From Beroe forskalii (taxonomy: Eukaryota; Ctenophora; Nuda; Beroida; Beroidae), in contig WFMF01000613.1 in assembly GCA_011033025.1 (NCBI GenBank), positions 1 to 64,000 of the forward strand: a stretch of 64,000 nt of DNA. The letters run 5' to 3'. Below, piece by piece: positions 56,477 to 64,000 of the stretch. The notes beneath the pieces are model-generated. The model did no database searches and was not told where the DNA came from. It saw only the letters and a list, made by a program, of their open reading frames with translations. Made by a program: the position numbers and the translations under genes. Positions within the stretch are counted from its first letter, which is position 1. Each line of letters begins with the position of its first letter.

Positions 56477-59354
56477 TCATCGAAGTAGCTTTTTATTGTT
56501 AGCTAGCTGGAGGGCCATCGTTTCCACTCCGATCCACGTTTCCATTCCAACTGGTGTGACTTGATCTTCAGCAATGAGAAAACCGTGCTCTGAAAAACAT
56601 GATTGTTCTGATGAACAAGGATTCATTTTAAGAGAATATGATTCTATGAATAACTTTTCAAATGGTTCGAAACTATAAATAAACGGGTTAATGATAATCC
56701 GATTTTCTAAACTCCTTATGTCATTTTGAACAGTATTTGATTTTAAGAGAATTTAGACCGCTCCTTTATCTGGCAATTCTACTGTGAAAACTACGGGAAT
56801 CTTCTGAGATCCACTCATCCAGTCGATACTGATACTGCTCGCTGGATCTGAAGGCGTGAGGCTAATCAGGATTGTTTAGAAGCCGAGTTGCGTGATTTAT
56901 GCTTCATTCAGTTTAGACAATTTTAATGACCATTGACCGAGATCGTTTGGTAGAAATCTCAACGAGGATCGCTGCAGTGATTTTGATAAATCATATAGTT
57001 TAGTTAAGAACTTTAATACGAAAGTACTAGAGTCGAATACTTCATCAGAAGCTTTTGAAAATCGTGCGATTTTCGGTTGAACTACTCACATATCGTTGTG
57101 TAGACTGGACCCAAGATGTACACAGTTCCACTGGCCATCTCTATCGCGTCTATAGCCACCTGCCCATACTGAATCTGGGGAGTGATTCATTGGTCAGTCG
57201 TCTTGTTTTTACTCTTATGATTTGCAGACTTAGTTATTTGAAGTTTTTCGGGTTGTAGTTTTTGAAGTTTTTCGGGTGGGTGCTTCATTTTCATATTGAT
57301 TCCAGGAACTAATTTGCAGCTTTTAAGAGGACTCACCATTTCTAACTCATTGGTGGGGGTCGCTACGCTGTACCCAAAGGGTGTCATCCACAGCTGTCCG
57401 TAGGCGTGGAAGTTGATGTAAACTTGGATCAGATCCCGGTATTTCTCCACCCAATCACGAGCTCCGACCGTCTCGTTCTCACTAAACGCTGACTCCCCTC
57501 GGTAGTCCTGGGCACAGTGGTTGGTGCTCGTGCCCTCCCCTGCAACCATAGTGATGGCGTGTCAAAGTGTAACCATGGTAACGATGTGTCAAAGTGTGAA
57601 CATGGTTAAGATGTGAAGTGTCAAAGAATTAATTGATTTACGAATCCGATGCCTTCTTTTTATTCTAATCGCCAAAAAATTATATTTGAGCCAGATTAAA
57701 CTAAGATACCCAGCTCTCACCTCCCCACTGGAAGGCCCAGTTCCGGTTCAGGTCCACGCCCACACACCAGGGTCTGGACTCGTTGTTCGGGGCCTTGTTC
57801 TTCCGCCACATCCTGTCACCCGTCCAAGTCTCCACGTAACCGTCCGGGTTTAGGACGGGTATAAACTCGAACTCAAACGCGTCCAGAAGATCGCTCTTGA
57901 TGGCGCCTTGCTTTGATGTCAACTGGAAAATGTGGGACTCTTTTCATGATGATTGATGGCAAATATCAATTTCAGCTTCAAAACCTTTGAATATTGCTGC
58001 CTCTTCCGACAAATCTTTGGCCAAGAGATCAAAATAAAATGATATTTTCTTTTTCCTCAGAATACTCTCCTTACCTCTTGTATCATGTGTACGGCGGTAG
58101 ACACAGATATCCACTCCCTGGCGTGAATCCCTGCGTCAATGAGGATCACTGGTTTCTCCGGGGTCTCTGTTATGTTGTGTGTCAGCCGTAGCAGGTATAC
58201 AGACCTTCCTTTCATGGGTTGTTCCTGTGAATAGTGTGATTGATGAGAACAGTTTATAACTGCAATAAGATATATAAAGGGAAAAAACTAGATAAGATTA
58301 AAATTTATGTTTTGATAGGTGATAAGAGTATAGATCAAATGAAGATTGCGGATGATGGTGCTAAACTAAGAAACTACATTTTTCTAACCTATAACTGTAA
58401 GTCTTGCCATATCGGGGTTCTCCTTTGCAATCCTCTGTAGTTCCTCCTCGATACTTTCAAACGTGTTGAACTTCCCATAGTCAAACTGGCCTGGAACTAT
58501 GGTCATAATGATATTAAGTCTAAGAACTCTGAGAATGGCACTAGCAACGTTTTCAATTCGAACGAAATCGTGTTTAAATAAATCATTGCGTTACACTATC
58601 CTTTGAAAATACCTGACGAATTAGTGTCCCTTTTGCTAAGATGTCTCAGCTGAATCCTCTCCTCGACATCCTCAATGAGGACGCTGTGTGAGAGGGAGGC
58701 GTCCCTCAGCGTCCTCTTCAGCTGTTCCCCCTCCTCCGGACTCACCATCACATCCACGTAGTTATGCAGCTTGTTCCCTTCCAACCACTCCTCTTCCCGC
58801 AGGGAAGAGGGGACAAGAGGGCTGAAGCCCATATTTGTTTAGAGTGCGATTTAGAGGGTGATTTAAATTTATTCGTTCATTTTAGAGGGCTTGTTTAGAG
58901 GAGTGATTTAGAGGGTGATTTAGAGGGCTTGTTTAGAGGAGTGATTTAGAGGGTGATTTAGAGGGCTTGTTTAGGGAACAAAACCATTTAAATAAAAAGC
59001 AAACTTGAAAGTGGAGAAATTGACAATCAATTCAGACCCAATCTTCATATTAATTACGACAAAATCATTGATTCTATCAAAGCAAGCTGAAAATGTCACT
59101 AATTGACAGTAACTGCAACTCCCATGGCCCCATGGCTTATTTACCCGCAAGTGTCGTTTAGCCAGCTCCATCACCTCTGTAACATCCTGCTGGCCCTCCT
59201 GAGCATGAATACGCAGGACTTGGTACCCCGTCCTGTCATTAGACTGGTACCCCTGGTCATCAAACTGGGCACTTCGCCGGGGAAGGGACCCACCTTGGCT
59301 CGCTTGCAGGATGAGGAGAACTACTAGTGCTAACCCATTGCAAACGTTGTGCAT
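56477..59354 (-). CDS. Secreted metallocarboxypeptidase, M14A family, carboxypeptidase-A type
   Basis: Exons: 59354-59145 (leader MHNVCNGLALVVLLILQAS plus start of propeptide), about 58790-58613 (propeptide), 58490-58389, 58224-58075, 57922-57721, 57539-57337, 57174-57090, 56847-56759 and 56589-56477 (stop). In bovine CPA numbering, Zn ligands are GIHAREW (H69, E72) and NFHAYGQ (H196); RMWRK supplies R127, DLNRNW N144/R145, IYPAS Y248 and FTVELPD the catalytic E270. The Cys pair of PWCVGVD and NHCAQDY matches C138-C161. Residue 255 is Ile (SISIDW), predicting CPA-like preference for hydrophobic C-terminal residues. Role: cleavage of C-terminal residues outside the cell after removal of the propeptide. 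Two junctions do not fit: exon 3 ends in phase 1 at GTTAGA while exon 4 is open only in phase 0, and exon 8 ends in phase 0 while exon 9 needs phase 1. Assembly indels, unusual splice sites or a decaying gene could explain this. Confidence 0.9.
57569..57582. promoter_or_regulatory. Perfect 14-bp palindrome of X-box type in a carboxypeptidase intron
   Basis: GTAACCATGGTAAC is its own reverse complement and fits the RFX consensus. It sits in the intron just upstream of the exon at 57539. A related phrase (GTGAACATGGTTAAG) follows 15-30 bp later, so this could be a diverged local repeat. Confidence 0.3.
58840..58977. repeat. 38-bp minisatellite in the first carboxypeptidase intron
   Basis: GAGGGCTTGTTTAGAGGAGT followed by GATTTAGAGGGTGATTTA is repeated about two and a half times, preceded by diverged half-units. 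It lies between the leader exon and the second exon. Confidence 0.85.
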
Positions 59355-59359
59355 GCTGC

Positions 59360-62300
59360 GAGAGATTTGGTGGGATTTGAGACAAAATGAGCATCAGCAG
59401 ATTGTAAGGATTCGACAAATTCTCGACTTTTTAAAAATTTTCCTTAAATTTGCTTATCAATTTGATTGATAGACGGTTGATAGCAATAAGTGATTACAAA
59501 ACATTTGATCCGCATCTTGCAACTGAGTTTTCGATTGGGAAAAACTCTCAAAATATTGCAAAACAGAACTCAGAGGCCGAGGCAAATCAAAGATAATTTG
59601 TACTATGTTAATACAACTGCAGGGCAAATACCAAATACAAAATGTGTGACGCCCATGAGGCAATGATTCAAATCTGTGATTATGTATTCATTGCAATACT
59701 TTAATAGCTGCTTTACTTGCGTGAAATAGACATACCAATTGTTCCAAATGCAAAGTTGAGACGTTATGTAACTCATTAGACATTCGCCAATAATGGTATT
59801 CTCAAATTAACTTGATATCATATAGGACTTCGATTATAAATAGTTAATCGGTTAATTGTCATATCAGTTAACAACTTCCCCAAGCCTACAACTACTAGCA
59901 GACATCGGACAATCTTACGATATCCTACTTAGAGGATTATACTATTGAGATTATCGATACTTGATAATTATCAAAAACACAAAAGTGGTAAAACGACACC
60001 ATTGAGTGGTGAACATGGGCGATGACTAATTGTCTGGGCAAATGTGATGCAAGCTTTTCCTATTTTTGGACAAGTCATAATGCAACTTAGATGGCGACTG
60101 AAGAACTGATGGGAATGCCCCTTTAGACCATATTTTAGTGAATGGAAGGAAAGTTCCAGGTTTCTAAATTCATTGATTAAGTGATTGGAATGTTACAATA
60201 CTAAAAATGGACCTCCCCAATCTGGAATGACTGGGAACATTATTTTCCGTTCCATCAAAGAAACCAATTACAAACTTTCAAATTCAGCAGAAGGCAAAAT
60301 TCCCTTAAATGATCAGCCTCTTTCAGAGATTAAGTCCCTTTTAAAATCACCAGTGCAACATATCATGACCTGCATATTTAAATGGCTGACAGATTACGAA
60401 ATACTACAACACAAATATTGTCGATTTGAAAGTGCTTTAGTTCGAACTACGATAGACCATAACTGCACTATGATGTGTGTATGTTGCAACATTCATCACA
60501 CCTCTAGCTGGGAGGGTGTCAAACTGAATCACTTAGAGCACCTTATAATGACGCAGGTGTCGTGAGTTCGATAAATGACTGAGAATCATATTCTGAAATT
60601 TCCAAGTCGCGCGGTACCGTGTACGTACGTGGATATACTGTTAAATCAGTATCACGTACGTTCAAATGGCGGTCGTGTGGAAATTAGTCAGAAAGTTTTC
60701 CCAGAACTCACGACAATTCTACGGTAACTTTATACCTTAATAGGCACTTCACGATACAATTCCTGTGATCCGAAGTCATTATCCATCATTTATAGGTAGC
60801 CCGATCCCGTTTGACGATTGCAGCAATCTCACCTGCAGCTGTCCAGATATACTGAGATAGATACCTAGATATTCTCTGTGTAGGTACAAACTACAGGAAT
60901 ACTGAGAATCATGTTTACTAGGGATAAGTTGGCTGGACGTCTCATGAGACTTCATTATACAACCTGTCTGATCTATAATCGATGGAGATGAGCATTTAAC
61001 CCCAAATAAGCGTGGCAAATGTTGCACAACCACAGGACATAACGTACGCGTACATATAAGCGAATAATTCGAACAGCTGCTACATAAAGAGTAAATTTTG
61101 CCATTTTGGGCAATTTGAAACTTAATTTCTCGGACAAAATGAAAATATATTACTCTCAAAAAATTGCATCATAAAAGAAAAGATACAGTACGTATACTGA
61201 TGAGACTATAGTTGTGAGTACAGTTGTTGATGTGACTTGCCATTGTTGAAACTAGTAGGTACTAAGTTACATTTAAGTCAAGAGCTTGGAGCATTCAATT
61301 ATCAGTATACAAACACATTTAATTAGGTTATGTAGAGGTGCTAATTATGGAACTATTATATTATGCTCCACTTTTAACAAAATTATCATCGAACGACGCC
61401 CTTTGTGGTGTCAGAGGAGGGCTTGAAGGACTAATAATTAGGAGACAAACACAATGACAAAAACTTGATTACTTCGAATGTTGGTACTTCAGTCTTTGGG
61501 CGAGAGAAGCACGAATGAAAGTAAAACGGATGGGATGGCTATGGAAGATTTTCCTCAGTTTCATCATCGCTCATTCATTAGAAATCAATCACTACTATAA
61601 AATTTTAACTTTTTCCTGATTGTTATGCAATCAGTTTTCAGTCAGTCAGTCAGTTAGTTCTTAGAGAATAAGTTGAAAACGTTTGAATGATACGAAAATT
61701 CAGAGGCTTTCAAATAGCATGCGCTAATCGTCTTCAGCCAGGTGGTATTAGCGCCAAAATACTAAAATAAACTGCAAAATGGTTGATTGATCTCTGATTG
61801 TGACAGATGCCGCCAAGAAGACAGACTATATAAATAAAACAACTTCATACCTACTTTCAAATCTATCTTGATTGTATAAAAACCGCGTGCTTTCCATTGT
61901 TGCAAAACAATAGGTGAAATATATTGAAAATAATGAAGCAATAATTCGTGAACAATAACGAATGCAGCAGCTCGACTTGTATTGTGGTATGTGTTCGTAT
62001 GGGAAAGCCGGAAAGAAGTTTATTTCCTTGAAATAAGAGAAGAATAGACGGTTCTTCTCCAGATATCAAACCACCACTCTGTGACTGTGATTTCAACCGC
62101 CCATCCAAAATACTATGCGCTCAAAATAAATGGAGGCGGTCACAATGACGTCATTTACATTGTGCGCGCAGCCAAAGTCTTAAAAAAACGCCTATTTTTT
62201 GTGAGCGGGGTATAATTTTTTAGGCATAAAGCTACGTGCAACTTGTATAAATTACAACGGCTTGTGTGTGCGTTGAGCGCTCGAATGCTTTCAATAATAG

Positions 62301-64000
62301 CACACAATATGAGCAGTCACCATATCTTCAATGATTAGTCTTAATTCCTGCGGCGTATAATTATCAGCGTTGAAATAGGCAAAATATGCCTGATTTCAAC
62401 AGATCTTTAATGACTGTCCGGGAGTAACGCACTTTGCACATTTGGGTTGCTCCGTAGGATGATTGCTTAATCGCTGCGTACTTCACGCCTTAGTGAGGGC
62501 GGGATATTTAGAGTGAAATCCATTATTTCACGGTTAACTGGGAATGAGTTATTGCTACTTTTTAGACGCAGTGTATCCGACGGCAAGCAACCTGAAATAA
62601 ATCAGTCACTTGCTCTTAAGTTGTCGCATGTCGATTTTGAAAAGACCGGTTAAATATAAATACCGATTAATTTTGGTGAAATGACATTTTCAGTCAAATT
62701 TGAATTGGTGCAACAAATAAACGAAATGAACCAAAAATGTCATTGTCAAATGGGTTGCAGATCTCTGTAATTATATGCATAATCAGGGATAATAAAGTGA
62801 AAACATGATATGAACGTTGACAAAATAACGAGACGGTATATGTGTGTCAAAATATTAACAAATCTTGTTAGATTTAGCGAAAAATCGTCCAGTCCATCCA
62901 AAGACCAAAATGAGATAATTTTGGTCTAGGGACCAGTTATATTAAGAAAACATGAAATTGTGCATCAGCTATATGTAAGATACATGAAATTGTACCAATA
63001 TTGAGCAATAACTCTATCCATGTGATCACGCAGCAAAATTTAGCATCGCATTGTCAACTACCTCAAACTGACCTTTCACTAATTTGTCTATAAAGACCTT
63101 TTGGTTTTGCCAATGCAATGACTATTGACTATAAGTTGTCAATTTGTAATTGTACTAAGGGCCTGCCCTACACTGCTCATTGACCATTGGTCAACTCATA
63201 TAAATTATGCAAATGTATCACACAAGGGATAAATGACAGAGAAACTAGGGAGCATTGTTCTGGCTCTGACATTTGAAATGGCTCGCCTAACGCCCTGATT
63301 GTATTGTGGGGATCGACGTGTCTTTGATAAGTGGACATTGATCATGCTGTTGTCATCTGTAATTGTAGAAGGGGAATAAAAAGTTAACTATACCTACCGA
63401 ATCTAGCCAATAACTGTGCAGCCGATAAGTCAATTAAGCTATCAATCTAGAGTCTGCGTGCATGCTGCATAAAAGACAAAAGTAACTTGAAGCAAACATT
63501 TAACTTCGAGACTGTTGAGTCGGAATCATCTCCAGCGAAGAAGTGATTTCGCATGCCCAATTAGTACCTTATTGCCTGGACCTTTTTCTTATGGGTACTT
63601 GATAGAGCGAGTTAATTAAAACACATCAAATTTTACCTTAGAAACATAAATCGTGATATAATAGCTACAAACTACAGTATGTTTCCTTCATCTTGATGTA
63701 AGAATTGCGAGTTTTTTAAAATCTAGGCACGATCCTTGAGGCTTGCAAACGACAACTCCAAATTAAGGAGTTAAGGAATTAAATGGTTCCATCCCTTCGT
63801 TGTACTTTTAGATGATTGATCCTGCGACTTCATGAGTTCTTCTCTGAATTTCAATTAATCGCTCCAAAGGCACATCAGACAAGTCATATTTTGACAGGCA
63901 AACTGACTAACTGACATTCACGTTGTTGTATTGAATTACGGCATATTGTACTGAATCACAATTTTGTCAAATTTCTTAAATTGACACACTTGACATCTTT
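59360..64000. other. Gene-free right end of the window
   Basis: Upstream of the carboxypeptidase leader exon I find no exon with convincing splice sites. Two 126-codon open stretches (60185-60565 plus, 60779-61159 minus) have no domain, leader or splice context and look like chance. Only the dispersed repeat at 60.6 kb stands out. Confidence 0.5.
60615..60715 (-). repeat. Dispersed repeat, copy 2, with a short CGTACGTG palindrome
   Basis: On the minus strand it reads GAGTTCTGGG, TTTCCACACGACCGCCATT and CGTACGTGATACTGATTTAA, matching the 32.5-kb copy. The segment 60622-60658 is itself a hairpin (CGTACGTGGATATACTG with CAGTATCACGTACG). Confidence 0.5.

Noticed and set aside
60185-60565. 126-codon plus-strand open frame
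   Set aside because: No leader, domain, splice context or repeat relation. Length is within what chance allows in a window this large.

Overview
This is a stretch of animal (metazoan) nuclear DNA. Its genes are split by GT-AG introns, two proteins carry secretory leaders, one gene encodes a cilium-associated protein (CFAP96), and most of the window is AT-rich intronic or intergenic sequence full of foldback elements and minisatellites. Several genes have short introns of about 100-250 bp, which fits a compact invertebrate genome. I cannot place the phylum from sequence alone. I saw no bacterial features, retrovirus-like genes, LTR elements or Polinton genes.

Layout. (1) About 2.2-14.6 kb, minus strand: ten exons with fully consistent splice phases encode a repeated ~110-125-residue domain that I do not recognise. 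Two acidic exons at 31.2 kb and 39.6-39.8 kb are probably its N-terminus, which would make a gene of about 37 kb with large repeat-filled introns. (2) Nested in one of its introns on the opposite strand, 5.87-9.29 kb: two tandem genes for small secreted eight-cysteine proteins. (3) 14.65-17.78 kb: a 3.1-kb foldback DNA element inserted in an intron. (4) 17.8-42 kb: mostly repeats, including a 2.5-kb terminal-inverted-repeat element at 37.0-39.5 kb and a nest of palindromes at 28.4-29.1 kb. (5) 42.2-46.3 kb, minus strand: a Ser/Thr/Pro/Gln-rich, low-complexity protein resembling a transcription cofactor. (6) 46.3-51 kb: tandem arrays, one built on TGACGTCA. (7) 52.6-53.3 kb, minus strand: an acidic first exon with a CCAAT-rich upstream region. 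(8) 53.9-55.3 kb, minus strand: CFAP96 with an RFX-type X-box upstream. (9) 56.5-59.4 kb, minus strand: a secreted M14A carboxypeptidase of carboxypeptidase-A type. (10) 59.4-64 kb: no gene that I can support.

The most unusual material is in the repeated-domain gene. Two of its exon-intron junctions have been duplicated in place. One is a splice donor copied in frame 54 bp downstream. The other is an acceptor plus exon start copied four times inside a GGGGTCAGTAG-type minisatellite. A second theme is a dispersed ~35-bp motif centred on TGACGTCATTATCA, found singly at many sites and amplified into an array at 46.3-46.7 kb. Exon coordinates were assigned by eye from splice signals, reading frame and internal or family similarity. 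No search or alignment was run.
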